Both the position numbers and the translations under genes were made by a program. 64,000 bases of DNA. It comes from Clarireedia homoeocarpa (taxonomy: Eukaryota; Ascomycota; Leotiomycetes; Helotiales; Rutstroemiaceae). The DNA lies in the NCBI GenBank assembly GCA_001465935.1, contig LNKV01000032.1:1-64000 (forward strand). The letters are read 5' to 3'. This document shows, in pieces, positions 34,802 through 46,168 of the stretch. Position 1 is the stretch's first letter. Every line of letters begins with the position of its first letter. The notes beneath the pieces were generated by a model. That model saw only the letters and a list, made by a program, of their open reading frames with translations. It had not been told where the DNA came from and searched no databases.

Positions 34802-35500
34802 ATGTCACACAATTATATTCCGCGCTTCATACCGCGTAGTCAACATCTTCGCTCTTCGATTCAGAGAACTCCACTTCCGCGCAAACCAGCAATCCGCTTC
34901 TCCTCCAATTCCCCTTCCAAAACCTCCCACCAATCCGCCACAGGCCCATCCACCCTCCGCACCCGCTTCCTCGCCCTACACAACCGACTCCCCCGCTTTC
35001 TACACCCGTACACCGCACCCCTTCTCTCCGCCCCCAAGACATACATAATATCCTTCCTTATCCTCCACGAGATAACGGCTGTGGTACCGCTCTTCACGCT
35101 CGCAGGCGCATTTCATTACACGGGATGGCTGCCGACGGATATGGTGCCGCAAGAGAAGCTGGAGGGAGGAGTGCGGCGGTTCGAGAGATGGTTTAGCAGA
35201 CGGGGGTGGTTTGGCTATGGTGCTGAGGTCGAGGAGGAGGGAACTCGGATAGTGAAGGGAGATGAGGTTATGCAAGCTGGAGATGAGATGAGTGAGAAGG
35301 TGAATAGGATCGTGCGGGGAGAAGAGAAGGGGAATTGGAGGGGAAAGAGAATAGTGTTGGAGGTTGCGACCGCGTATGCGATTACGAAGGTGTTGTTGCC
35401 GGTTAGGATTGGGGTTTGTGTTTGGGGCGCGCCATGGTTTGCGAAGGTTATGGGAAGGTTTGGCGGTTTGGTGGGTGGAGTCAAGAGGAAGAGTGTCTAG
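34802..35500 (+). CDS. FAM210/Mrx11-like mitochondrial membrane protein
   Basis: Single-exon gene of 232 residues starting at ATG 34802; the frame opens 3 nt earlier at a GTG. The N terminus is basic and Ser/Pro-rich (RFIPRSQHLRSSIQR), fitting a mitochondrial presequence. The core YIISFLILHEITAVVPLF followed by LAGAFHYTGWLP is the hallmark of the DUF1279/FAM210 family and of yeast Mrx11, tied to the mitochondrial gene-expression (MIOREX) network. A second hydrophobic segment lies near the C terminus (VLLPVRIGVCVWGAPWFAKVMGRF). The middle is charged. The exact molecular role is unknown. Strong GC-skewed codon use in the N-terminal part (CTC, TCC) differs from the 3' half but is common in this genome. 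Confidence 0.8.
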   Translation: MSHNYIPRFIPRSQHLRSSIQRTPLPRKPAIRFSSNSPSKTSHQSATGPSTLRTRFLALHNRLPRFLHPYTAPLLSAPKTYIISFLILHEITAVVPLFTLAGAFHYTGWLPTDMVPQEKLEGGVRRFERWFSRRGWFGYGAEVEEEGTRIVKGDEVMQAGDEMSEKVNRIVRGEEKGNWRGKRIVLEVATAYAITKVLLPVRIGVCVWGAPWFAKVMGRFGGLVGGVKRKSV

Positions 35501-35863
35501 AACCACCGAAAGCAGGCAGATGATAGATACAATTAAACTAAGGCCTACGGTATCACGGATTGTATAGGATACGATGAATTTATGAGACGGACTGGGATGT
35601 AGAATCGCATAAACCCCACGGTCGAAGTATATAGACCATCTTGGGATGGCCGGCAGCATTATAATCCTGGCAGAATTGGATGCAGACGTAGATTTAGGTT
35701 TTGTCACTCATATCACCACAAAATAAACATATCATCTAAGATTTCACAACTTTTATTTTTAGGTATGTTTCCACCTCGAAGCTATCCATCCATGAACCAT
35801 GTCCATATCTCTAATCTAGATGTAGATGGCGCTATCAATATGTGCATTATAACATATCATAGT
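35501..35863. other. convergent 3' region
   Basis: The 363 bp between two convergent stop codons carry both 3' UTRs. No other feature is seen. Confidence 0.6.
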
Positions 35864-36723
35864 CTACTTCTCGTAGACCCAGTCGTGTTGAGCAGACTTC
35901 CATGAAAGGACCTCACCCTCCTTGAACCAGAGAGCAATTTCCTTCTTGGCGTTCTCGACGCTGTCGGAACCGTGGCAGACGTTGCGTCCGACATCAATGG
36001 CGAAGTCACCACGGATGGTACCTGGGGCAGAGGCGAGGGGGTTGGTGGCACCGAGAAGGGCTGGATAGACAGACTTGTTAGACGATGTTCGTGTAGAGAA
36101 GGAGGGGAAGGGCACAGAGGAGAGAAAACACTACATACTTCGGCCGGTCTTGACGGCGTCACGTCCTTGCCAAACCATGGCAAGGATTGGTCCGCTGTTC
36201 ATGTCTATGATTTGTTAGAGATGAATTGTAAAGATCGACATTGTGGAAGCGCAGACGTACAGTTGACAAGTCCAGCGAAGAATGGCTTGTCGGAGAGATC
36301 CTCATCTGCGGGTTATGTTAGTTCAAGCTCAGCGTGTCGATGATTAGGAGACATACAGTGCTTCTCGAGATGCTCCTTTCCTGGGGTGACCAACTTGATG
36401 GCAGCAAGCTTGTAGCTATGAAAAGGTCAGTTTTCGACCTAGAAAAGGGGTTCTTCTCTGAACATACCCACGGGCCTCGAATCGGGTGATGATTGGGCCA
36501 ATGAGTCCACGCTGATGATGATCAGTAACCCAATTCTATTTCCTCAATGTATCTTGTTTGCATACCTGGACACCATCTGGCTTGATGGCAATGAAGCTAT
36601 TCAATATTCTAATTAGTATTGACCGCTAATGAGGCGTGGGGTGAATACAGACAAATCCAGCCCCTGGGACGAGAGACAAGAGGGGAAAGAGGATGGAGCT
36701 TACGTTTGTTCGTCAGAAGACAT
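35864..36723 (-). CDS. NDK1: Nucleoside diphosphate kinase
   Basis: Transfers the gamma phosphate of ATP to NDPs through a phosphohistidine, balancing nucleotide pools. Seven exons (36723-36704, 36596-36566, 36511-36468, 36415-36357, 36305-36261, 36204-36139, 36060-35864) join in frame to 153 residues, the classic family length. It starts MSSDEQTFIAIKPDGVQRG. Motifs: YKLAAIKLV, LGATNPLASAPGTIRGD, and the active-site NVCHGSDS with its histidine near residue 118. The end is WVYEK. Four of the exons are under 50 nt, so coding sequence is less than 60% of the gene: an intron-dense small housekeeping gene. Divergent from glucosidase II alpha. Confidence 0.96.
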
Positions 36724-37228
36724 GTTTGCTGATTCTTCTCTGTGCTTTGCAGATGCTCGTAAAAGGGCTTGGGTTTTGGGACTGACGTGTTTGTAGATGG
36801 AAGGTTGAGGTGGTTCTTCACTCATAGTGCGAAGTATTTAAATCTTTCTGTGTTGTTTGTGGTGGGGCTACTAATGCTCCAGTGCTTGGTGGGGGCTGGC
36901 TGAGGGGTTTTTATGTGTGTGCATAAACTCGTATTTATGCATTATTTATGCACGTCCTGATTCATCCCACACTACTAGCAGCGGCTAGCTCCTTTTACCG
37001 CCAATGGGAGAACCAGGGGGGGTTCAAGGCGCTTGGACCTTAATTGGCGACTGTGAATAGGACAGCTTGGAAACACATGTAGCCATTCAGAATACTTACA
37101 ACGTACAGTAGCTTTTGCGTTGTCTTTTTGTACAGCATTTATTACTTCGCGGATCCCACGACATAATTCAGATACTTCGCACTTCGCCCACTTCATGCAA
37201 TTACGATAATTTGCATGCCTTTCCAAGG
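36724..37228. promoter_or_regulatory. divergent promoter, NDK1 / glucosidase II alpha
   Basis: A 505-bp interval between two start codons. It contains a direct repeat of tttatg/tgtgtgcataaac-like words (about 36908-36950). No defined binding site is claimed. Confidence 0.5.
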
Positions 37229-40146
37229 ATGCGTTCGCTGTTAAACCTGTCCTCACAATGGACAGGATATTTGGTTCTAATATCAACATTTGGCAGCTTC
37301 TTAACTCCTGCTGGTAACCAACCTTCTAACTTGTCAAAAATTCCGCTAACCCATTCATAACAGTGGCTGTCAAACATGAAAACTTCAAAACCTGCGAGCA
37401 ATCGGGATTCTGCAAACGAAACCGAGCGTATGCCGATAAAGCTACAGCTGCTGGAGCTGCGTGGGAAGTTCCATACCGAATAGCCCCAGACTCATTGAGC
37501 TGGAAAAACGGCCAGCTCGAAGGAAGTGTTTTGAAATCGATCAATGCAGAGGGCGACACGGTCCGGCTACCGATTACCATTTCTTTCCTCGAATCTGGAT
37601 CTGCGAGAGTCACACTTGATGAAGAGAAGCGCCAGAAAGGCGAGATCGAGTTGAGACACGATAGTAAAGCTAGAAAGGAACGATACAATGAAGCTGCCAA
37701 CTTGGTACTCGTGGGAGGACTAGACCTGAGCAAGAAGGCGGAGGAGAAAAGAGAGAAGGATTTCACAACTGTCAAATATGGACAGAATGGAGAGTTCGAG
37801 GCTGTGGTCACATACTCACCATTTGGCATTGATTTCAAGAGGGATGGTGTCACCCAAATTAAATTCAATGATCGAGGCCTGATGAATATGGAACACTGGA
37901 GAAAAAAGATTGAACAGCCTGAGAAGAAAGAAGGAGAAGAAGCTCAGGAAGTCCAACCTGCCGAAGGTGAAGACACCTGGTGGGATGAATCCTTTGGTGG
38001 TAACACTGATTCAAAACCTCGTGGGCCAGAAAGTGTTGCTCTTGATATCACATTTCCAGGATATGAGCATGTCTTTGGTATTCCAGAGCATGCGGGGCCT
38101 ATGTCTCTAAAGCAAACCAGAGGTGGGGATGGAAATTATGAAGAACCGTACCGGTTGTACAATGCAGATGTCTTCGAATACATCATGGATAGTCCTATGA
38201 CTCTTTATGGAGCTATTCCTTTTATGCAAGCACACCGTGCAGCATCTACTGTTGGTGTGTTCTGGTTGAATGCAGCTGAGACTTGGATCGATCTTATCAA
38301 GGAAAAGAAGGATATGAAGACTCATTGGTTCTCCGAGAGCGGGCTACTCGATGTCTTCGTTTTTCTTGGACCAACACCAAAAGATGTTACTAAGGCATAT
38401 GGTGAGCTTACAGGTTACACTCAACTTCCCCAAGAATTCTCCATTGCCTACCATCAATGTCGATGGAACTATGTTTCGGCTGAGGATGTCAAGGACGTCG
38501 ACCGCAAGATGGACAAGTTCCAAATTCCTTATGATGTCATTTGGCTTGACATTGAGTATACTGACGGAAAGAAATACTTCACATGGGACCCTCATACATT
38601 CGCTGACCCTGCTGATATGCTGGCACATCTGGACAAATCTGACCGAAAGCTTGTGGCCATTATCGATCCTCATATCAAGAACGAAGACAACTACAATGTT
38701 GTCAGTGAAATGAAGAGCAAGCAGTTGGCCGTGAATAACAAGGACGGAAACATCTATGAGGGCTGGTGTTGGCCTGGGTCGTCTCACTGGATCGATGCAT
38801 TTAATCCTGCAGCGATTACTTGGTGGAAGACACTATTCACTAAGGACGTCTGGAAGACTTCCAATTTGTTCATATGGAATGACATGAACGAACCTTCTGT
38901 TTTCAATGGTCCCGAGACTACTATGCCAAAGGATAACCTTCACCATGAGAATTGGGAGCATCGTGATGTTCACAATTTGAATGGCATGACTTTCCATAAT
39001 GCCACCTACCAAGCAATGGTTGAGCGTAAAAAGGGCGACGTCCGTCGACCATTTATTCTTACCCGTTCATATTATGCTGGAAGTCAACGTTTTGGAGCTA
39101 TGTGGACTGGTGATAACCAAGCCGACTGGGACCATCTGGCTGCTGCATTTCCTATGATTCTTAGCAATGGTATCTCCGGTTTCCCTTTCGCTGGTGCTGA
39201 CGTTGGTGGATTCTTTGGCAACCCAGAGAAGGATCTCCTCACAAGATGGTACCAAGCAGGAGCATTCTATCCATTCTTCCGTGGTCATGCACACATTGAT
39301 ACAAGAAGACGTGAACCATATCTTGCTGGAGAACCATACACCGGAATCATCACCCAAGCTCTTCGTCTCCGATACGCGCTTCTTCCAGCCTGGTACACTG
39401 CTTTCCACGAGGCAAGCACCGACGGAACGCCTATCATTCGACCACATTACTTCGTCTATCCTTCTGACGAAGCCGGTTTTGCGCTCGATGATCAGTTCTT
39501 CATCGGCGGTACAGGTCTTCTTGCTAAACCTGTCGTCACCCAAGGTGCTGAAAGCGTCGACATCTATCTTCCAGACAGCGAGCTCTACTACGATTACTTC
39601 GACTACTCCATTCATACTGGCAAAGGTAAGACAACCATTGCTGCACCACTTGAGAAAATTCCCCTTCTCATGCAAGGTGGCCACATCATTCCCCGCAAAG
39701 ACCGACCAAGAAGGAGCAGCGGCCTTATGAAATTCGACCCCTACACCCTTGTAATTGCACTCGATAAGCAAGGAAAAGCCCAAGGTGAACTATATGTCGA
39801 TGATGGCGAAACATTCGATTACCAAGGTGGTGCATATATTTATCGTGCATTCGACTTCTCCGATAACAAATTATCAAGCAAGAATCTAGGTACGAAGGGG
39901 AAGTTGACGGATAAGTATCTGAAGGGTATGAAGAAGGTGGGCGTGGAGAAGATTATTATTGTGGGAGCGCCGAAGGAGTGGGAGGGATTGAGAAATGTGA
40001 AGGGTGGGAAAGGAGAGGCGGAGTTGGAGTGGCATGCGGCAGAGGGGAAGAAGGCGGCTTGGGCTGTGGTAAGGAAACCGGGGTTGATCGTTGGGGAGGA
40101 TTGGGAGGTGGTATTTGAGCAGGCGAGGACGGGTGATGAGTTGTAG
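37229..40146 (+). CDS. ROT2: Glucosidase II catalytic alpha subunit (GH31)
   Basis: ER-lumen alpha-1,3-glucosidase that trims the two inner glucoses from N-glycans and so controls the calnexin cycle. Exon 1 (37229-37313) encodes a signal peptide (MRSLLNLSSQWTGYL, then LVLISTFGSFLTPA). A 50-nt intron (GTAACC..CAG) leads to exon 2 (37364-40146); total 955 residues. The mature N terminus VAVKHENFKTCEQSGFC is typical of the family. GH31 signatures: WLDIEYTDGKKYFTWD, catalytic nucleophile in WNDMNEPSVF (Asp about 535) and acid/base in WTGDNQADWDH (Asp about 612). PFFRGHAHIDTRRREPY follows. There is no HDEL; retention is through the beta subunit. An alternative ATG at 37252 would be in another frame and give no signal peptide. 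Confidence 0.96.
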
Positions 40147-40623
40147 ATGGGAATGAGAGAATGCGGGGTGGGAAGAGTGGACATGTTAAAATTGTGGTGT
40201 GGGATGGATGTCATGTCAGACTTACTTGATGATTTGACGATGGATGGATCGATGGATATACGGATGATAAATGAATTAAGTAGGTAGAGTGAAAATGAAT
40301 GTATTTGTACTGTGCGAGAAATTTACAAGATGTCTCACATGATCATGAGATTGTGTATCAACTCGAATTTACATATGTGCATTTTACGCTCCAATATACA
40401 TATACCTTTCTCCACAGGAGAGAAGAAATGCCATACAACACCTATACAACACCCTCAAGCATCAACTCTATCTATCATCACCAACCTTAATAAACAAAAA
40501 TGCGAAACAAAATAATCATTCCTATAAATTCTTTCCCTCAAATGACTTCTTCCCCTCTTTCTGTACTATGAGTTTTTGAATATTGAGAATACCCCGAGAT
40601 GAGACTGATCAGTTATGGCTATT
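40147..40623. other. convergent 3' region
   Basis: The 477-bp spacer between convergent glucosidase II and MscL genes. It holds both 3' UTRs and nothing else recognisable. Confidence 0.55.
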
Positions 40624-41915
40624 TTATTGCGCAACTCGATCTTCTCGCCCGTCTTGCCATGATGTGCAATTTACGCAGCGGGTGGCCTAGAGAGGGGGAG
40701 GGGCTTGTTAGTAGGTGTTGTATGCATTTTGATTGAAGCTTTGGAGGTTGGTTGTAGTGTGGGGTTTGGGGGGCGTGTTGACGTGGAAGGGAGGAATAGA
40801 AAAGGAATGGAGAAGGGGAACGAAGGTGCAGAATGGAATGGAATGTGTAGGATGAATTTAAAGGTACAGGATGGAATTAAGGGGGGGAGGACGGGAGGAC
40901 TAACCTTCTCGAAAATCTTCTTTCGACAGTATTTACATCGAACAGTGTGCTTGATGATGGAGTTGTCTTTACTGAAGTATTGATAGGTGACGGCGATGAA
41001 GTAGAGGGCGAGACCCATGCCGATGAAGTTGATTAGGTTGTTGAGGAAGGATCTGGTGGGGTATTAGCTTTGAGAGTGGAGGGAGAGAGGGGAAAGTAGA
41101 GAGTGAGATGGGCTGGGATGGGAAGACGGGAATAAGGAGAGAGGGGAGAGAGGGGAGAGAGGGGAACATGGGATAAAAGTAGATGTGAGGGGCAGCGAGA
41201 GAGAAGAATAGATGATTAAAGTAAGGAATAGGTTTTGATAAGGTAACACTGATTGCAAAGCGAGTACGAACAACAGATACGAAAACCAAAAGGCAGAAAG
41301 AAAACTTACCCGTAGGCAAGGACGACGGCACCGTCCTCTAACGCTTGTTTTAAGGTATTATACCCTGCTCCATAAAGGAACTGAAAATTCATATCCCTTG
41401 TGAAGAACATAGATGCATTCACAACCCCTCCACCTGGTATACCTTCCTCAATACCACCACCAGCCGTATCGGTGTGGTTGTGTAAGAAACCGCCATAATG
41501 GGGACCGGGTCGGAGAACGGCGAATTTCTCCTCGAGGTTCTTGTTTAGGAAGGGGAGGAGTGAGAGCGGTGGGAGGAGTATGTCGGATACGAGGGAGGTT
41601 ATTAGGGTGGTGAATGCTTGAGCAATACTGGTGAGGGGTTAGTGAGATTGAGAGGATGGAGTGAATCACGTGGAGGAGGGGTCAGGGGAACAGAGGATAG
41701 TAGAGATGGGGAGGGGTCAGGGGAATAGAGAATAGTAGAGATGGGGAGAGAAGGGAAGAAACACAAAGGACATACATCAAACCGATCGCAACGTGTAGAA
41801 CATTGTCATTGAACGCGAAATCGACAAATCCCTCCCAGAAACTCGTAATGCGCCTGCGAACGACTTGACCACCTCGAAGGAGAGGCTCACTTGGATCGAA
41901 GTCGATCTGAGGCAT
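40624..41915 (-). CDS. Large-conductance mechanosensitive channel (MscL), fungal type
   Basis: Fungal homologue of bacterial MscL, a homopentameric stretch-gated pore that releases solutes under hypo-osmotic stress; where it sits in fungi is not settled. Exons 41915-41776, 41627-41310, 41052-40905 and 40686-40624 join in frame to 222 residues. It has an acidic N terminus (MPQIDFDPSEPLL), then the MscL TM1 region (FWEGFVDFAFNDNVLHVAIGLIIAQ) and a long periplasmic-like loop (about 60 residues, with NHTDTAGGG). TM2 is FLNNLINFIGMGLALYFIAV. The C-terminal tail CKYCRKKIFEKATRCVNC makes two CxxC pairs, like a zinc ribbon, which bacterial MscL lacks in this compact form. The introns are repeat-rich (see tandem repeats) and 146-218 nt, longer than neighbours'. 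Divergent from YAR1. Confidence 0.92.
41137..41166. repeat. GA/GGGG microsatellite in MscL intron 2
   Basis: gagagaggg/ggagagagg units repeat three to four times with a 9-10-bp period within the second intron of the channel gene. Confidence 0.7.
41676..41745. repeat. 35-bp tandem duplication in MscL intron 1
   Basis: Two copies of a 35-bp unit (41676-41710 and 41711-41745; gaggggtcaggggaa then cagaggatagtagagatgg) differ at only a few positions, within the first intron of the channel gene. Confidence 0.8.
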
Positions 41916-42482
41916 GTTTGATAAAATATAATGGCGAAAAGAAAAGCAACCAGCAGCAGAGAACAAGCGACCAAAATAACCAGGTTATAGGCAGGTATGT
42001 ATATGTGAGAAATAGAAAGCGATTTGAAAAAAAAAAGTGATAAATAAATCTTCAAATGTACATCAGGAAAGAGGATATACTTGTGCTACGCCAATAACGT
42101 GTCCGAGACTGGTATGTTAGAGGGTAGTGGGTGGGTTTAAGAAGTGTGTGAGACTCTAATAGGTTATGTGTCAGTATCGGTATCCAGACGAAATGCTTAC
42201 GAAAACCCTTAAGATCATCATGTTATCACCGCCACGCCAACATGATGTGAGTAAAACATGAAGCTATTGATCTTCCGCGTCTACACCGCGAGCTAAGATA
42301 ATAAACAAGTGGCGCAGTTGTCGCGATAAGATTAACTGATACCGGGAGTAATGATGTTCCGACTGTCAATCAAAAATATTTTGTGCGGCCGCATCTCAAC
42401 CCCGCAGTGAAATAATTTCTATTCGATTTATCGACTTGGCGTGTACGATCTTGAGGTATTGTAACGACGAGTCTTTGTGAAA
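41916..42482. promoter_or_regulatory. divergent promoter, MscL / YAR1
   Basis: The 567-bp interval separating the two ATGs. It includes an AT-rich stretch next to the MscL start (about 42020-42055) and a tgcggccgca palindrome near 42384. No specific regulator is inferred. Confidence 0.5.
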
Positions 42483-43208
42483 ATGGCACCTAAATTCACG
42501 GAAGACGAGATCGATGATCTGCTATACTTTGCGCGCACGGGAGAGAAAGAGGAATTCGACACCCTAAGGGAGCAATTGTGCAAGAGAGAGGGATGCTCGA
42601 TTGTGGAATTGTTAGAGACAGCGAAGGATACAGAATCTAGGAATGCAGTTTTACATATGTGTGCTGCGAATGGTCATTCCGGTATGGCATTTCTTCTCTC
42701 TTTCTTTCACAAGTTCACTGGAAAAGAAGGACTAACCAAATAATAAGAACTACTAAAACATATCCTGCAACTCCTGTCCAACCCAAGCCCTCAAACACCA
42801 CCGGTCCTCGCGATATTAAACACGCAAAATGGAGCCGGCAATACGCCTTTACACTGGGCGGCGCTGAATGGGCATCTGGAGTGTGTAAAGGCTTTATTAG
42901 AGCAAGGGGCGGATCCGACGTTGCAGAATAATAGAGGTCATGATGCAGTTTTCGAAGCAGAGCTGAATGATAGGACGGAGGTGGTGGAGTGGGTTTTGAG
43001 GGAGGGTGGAGAGGGGTTAGAAAGTGGTTTGGGTGGAGAAGGGGGTGGTGAGGGGAGTGCGGGGGATGAGGAAATGGATGAGGGTGAGGAAGTTAATGGG
43101 GAGGGAGAGAAAGAGGCAGAGGTAGCGGGGAAGGGAAAAGGGAAGGAGACTGATTTGGAAAAAGGTGTAGAAGGGTTGGAGATAAATGGTGATGGGAAGC
43201 AGCAATGA
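42483..43208 (+). CDS. YAR1: Ankyrin-repeat protein, Yar1 type
   Basis: Probable chaperone of ribosomal protein Rps3 in 40S biogenesis. Exons 42483-42681 and 42748-43208 give 219 residues. The ankyrin core spans roughly residues 45-140: NAVLHMCAANGHSELLKHI, then GNTPLHWAALNGHLECVKALL and EQGADPTLQNNRGHDAVFEAE. The C-terminal 70 residues are low-complexity and very rich in Gly and Glu (EEMDEGEEVNGEGEKEAE). The ATG at 42483 gives MAPKFTEDEIDDLLYFARTG, typical of fungal Yar1; an in-frame GTG lies two codons upstream. The intron is 66 nt (GTATGG..AAG). General ankyrin proteins remain an alternative, but size and order support Yar1. Confidence 0.82.
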
Positions 43209-44098
43209 AATCATAAATTAAAAGCAAAACAAATCCCCCAAAAAGCTTGCGAGGGACTTTGGTTGCAATATTTGTCGCTTAGTGCGACTCCCCTCCCCCA
43301 CCCACCCCCCGAAAGATACTAGCACTTCATGTCTACATTCAAGTGATTTCAAATACACTGTAAAGCTATATAAAGGATCTATAGTTAGAGAAAAGGCAGC
43401 AGGAATATCTGTGTCGGATGATTGTTACAGTACTTGGAAGGACTTCGAGGACAAACGTGAGAATATTTGCACGTCTAATGACTTCAACACCAATTTCCTC
43501 ATGGAACTACACCGAAAGGTCTTGACAGCACTTGGTATGGTGAGTTGCTCGAGACAATATACGTGACATATCATAGCGTAGAACGTGAATGGCAACAAAG
43601 CTTTCGTATCTATGATAGCAGTATATCTCAAATATTCACTGGTAGTCGGCAGAAATCTAACTCTCTTCAGTCAGCTATCATTTCACCGAGAAAGACTGTT
43701 AGAACTTATAAGTCTAATTATCTTCCATGCTGATTGACTCACTTTTTGGGGAATTTTGTCGTGCAGTCAATCACCTATATACACCCCTTTCAAAGCCCCA
43801 CTATGCATCTCGCTTATTTCGCAACGAAAACAACACCCTTTACAACAGAACATTCACTGCCTATAACGTGCACCGGAATTCCCCTGTCCTTGGTTTTGCT
43901 GTACAATATGACCATATGCACTCATTTACAGCAATGGGCTACTCCGTCTAATTTGGCTGAAAGCCTACTTAAAACTATATGTCCCAGATTTTTCAATGGT
44001 TCGTCTTCTTTCATCTGTCACCTTTTTCGACCTCACGGTACCTGCTTCGTTTTCATCCTCTGTTGGTATTGATACAAACTAGCACGCATTAATGTGGA
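43209..44098. other. intergenic, YAR1 to unknown gene
   Basis: About 0.9 kb. Several short overlapping ORFs exist (for example 43282-43566, GTG-initiated), none with a recognised domain or a clean start, so none is called. Confidence 0.45.
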
Positions 44099-44899
44099 AT
44101 GATGTCTGAGAAAACCTCCATACAGATCGTCGACGATGAGCGCAATGCGTTTTTGGAACAGCTTCGAGAGTTGCGGGCGACTAGCACCGATGATCGTAAG
44201 TCCCCTACCTGATCTTCTCCTCTCCATTTCTTATACTCTAATAGCTTCTTTCTCTTCCCACCCCAACTAACTCACACAATCTCTTCTTTTAGTCTCCACA
44301 GCAGCCACCACCCTCTCTTTAAAAGTGCACCACCTAATTCTAACAAACCTAATAAAAACTCTCTCCCCGAACTCTCTCCCCAAACTCTACGCCGCTCTCG
44401 ATACCGAGCAACGAAAGATAGGGAGCGAGATCCTAGCCACCGCTGACGTGAAGTACTTTGATATTCTTGATTTCGGGATCAGCTTGCTGTTTGAACTGGC
44501 GAAAGGAGTTTGTGAAGGGGTTAGACCTGTCGAGGAGAGTTTGGAGGATACGGCGTGGTTGGAGTTGAGGGCAGGGAGGAGAATGAGTGGTGAGTTTGCG
44601 ATTTCTTTTGGGTTTTGTGTTTTGTTTAAGGGAAGAGGGGATTGGAAGGTACCTGAATGGATTTGGCCGAGTGTTCTAAGATGATGAGGGATGCTAACTT
44701 GCGATGTATACATCTAGCGATCGGGGATAAGACGTCGGAGAGAAGAGTCTTCAAAAGATTGGATAGTGATATGCATAGTGATCATATGTGTAGGCAACGA
44801 TTGGAAACTAGATTGAGAGTTGTTGAAGAGATGATGAATGCTGCTCAGAAGACAAAACGGATGGAACATAATATAGTGGTCGATGTAGCCGCAGATTGA
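44099..44899 (+). CDS. hypothetical protein, helical
   Basis: Product not recognised. Exons 44099-44195, 44293-44589 and 44718-44899 join in frame to 191 residues with good donors (GTAAGT, GTGAGT) and pyrimidine-tract acceptors, which supports a real gene. Two ATGs stand side by side at 44099 and 44102. The protein is soluble and mostly helical: an N-terminal charged segment (DDERNAFLEQLRELRATS), a hydrophobic middle (FDILDFGISLLFELAKGV) and a basic C-terminal helix (RVFKRLDSDMHSDHM). No signal peptide or membrane segment is visible. Confidence 0.6.
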
Positions 44900-46032
44900 A
44901 CACGTATATGGCTGAGGGGTATTTCTTGATGTTTTTGGGCGAGTCTAGTGGCCCGCATATGCAAATTTAGGTTGCAATGCAAATAACACGGGTAGAGACT
45001 GATTGGAGCTACTAATGTAAAGGATGAACTCCTTGATCCTGCGGTGATATATGTCTTCCCCTTAAACGTAACTAATGTCAAAGAATGCTAGCTTTTCTAA
45101 TTAATACAGAAGTGCTTCAAAACACAGACTTTTACTGAGCCTAAAGTTCTAAACCATATTGCGTCTATGTTCAGCAGTTGAGTCATCTCAGTTCTTTCTG
45201 TATAGACAGGAAAAAAACAAGATCATAACGAATATAGCTCTAGTAGATCTCACTAAAAGCGGTACAGAATATTGAGTAACTTTCACAAGGTATAAGGTCT
45301 ATCAATAGTAATAATCAACTTTCGACGACACTGTTTGTTTCTCGTTGCATGTCCGCTGCAGCAATTCAAACTAGTCGTAGCATTTCGTCGATTAGCTGAG
45401 AGAGTACTAAACGGCTATCTAAGAGTACTGCTATGCTCTAATATGATGTTCTAGTGTCTTTCAATTGTTATATATATACTGCTGTTACGTTGTCGCTCTT
45501 CGTCGGTGCGGAGGTTACTTCACAATTTCTATTCAATTCCCTGAAAGCTGCAAATGACACCCCTACCGAGTATATGCTTTACAAGTCCTAGCCTTTGATA
45601 TTTCTATGGAACGCGATTAAGAAAGGCGCGGGATTATAATATCAAAGAACTTTTGCAAGAACATCAACGTGACAACGTCGTAGATATACGAAGGCAACAG
45701 AGATGCTCAAATCCCCTAGAACTGATTTCTACAGCGTTGCCATTGGAACAAAGTTTCTATCTTAGAGGGATCCGGCAGGAATGATGAATGCTTACTTGTG
45801 CGACACATATTTTCGAATTGGGACGAGGATCCCAATCAATCAACAAATTTTTTTTTGGTGAAACTGACATGCATATGCATTTGCGCCAAACGCCCGGCTA
45901 GAGAGCACTCATGGTAAGCCCCAAACGCCTGACTGGCTTTCCATAGGAATCATGCATCCAGTTGAAATCTATGGCTTATACCAAAGGGTCAGCAGCTCTC
46001 TTTAGAAAAATTGAAATCATTTTTGTTATTGA
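44900..46032. other. intergenic, no gene seen
   Basis: About 1.1 kb with stops in all frames. Nothing recognisable was found. Confidence 0.5.
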
Positions 46033-46168
46033 ATGAAATCTCTGTATAGAATTCAAGGTGATACTTCTGCGCAATGTTTCCATGCATTCATCTTTCGTAG
46101 CTCTCGCTGGAGAGTCAATTTTTTCTGCCAATGCCTTCGTAAGTTTAATACTTCATTTCTGTACTTAA

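Noticed and set aside
39067..39783. Long antisense ORF (238 codons) in the glucosidase II gene
   Set aside because: A long shadow frame opposite highly conserved GH31 sequence.
43282..43566. 94-codon plus-strand ORF
   Set aside because: GTG start and no domain; insufficient to call a gene.
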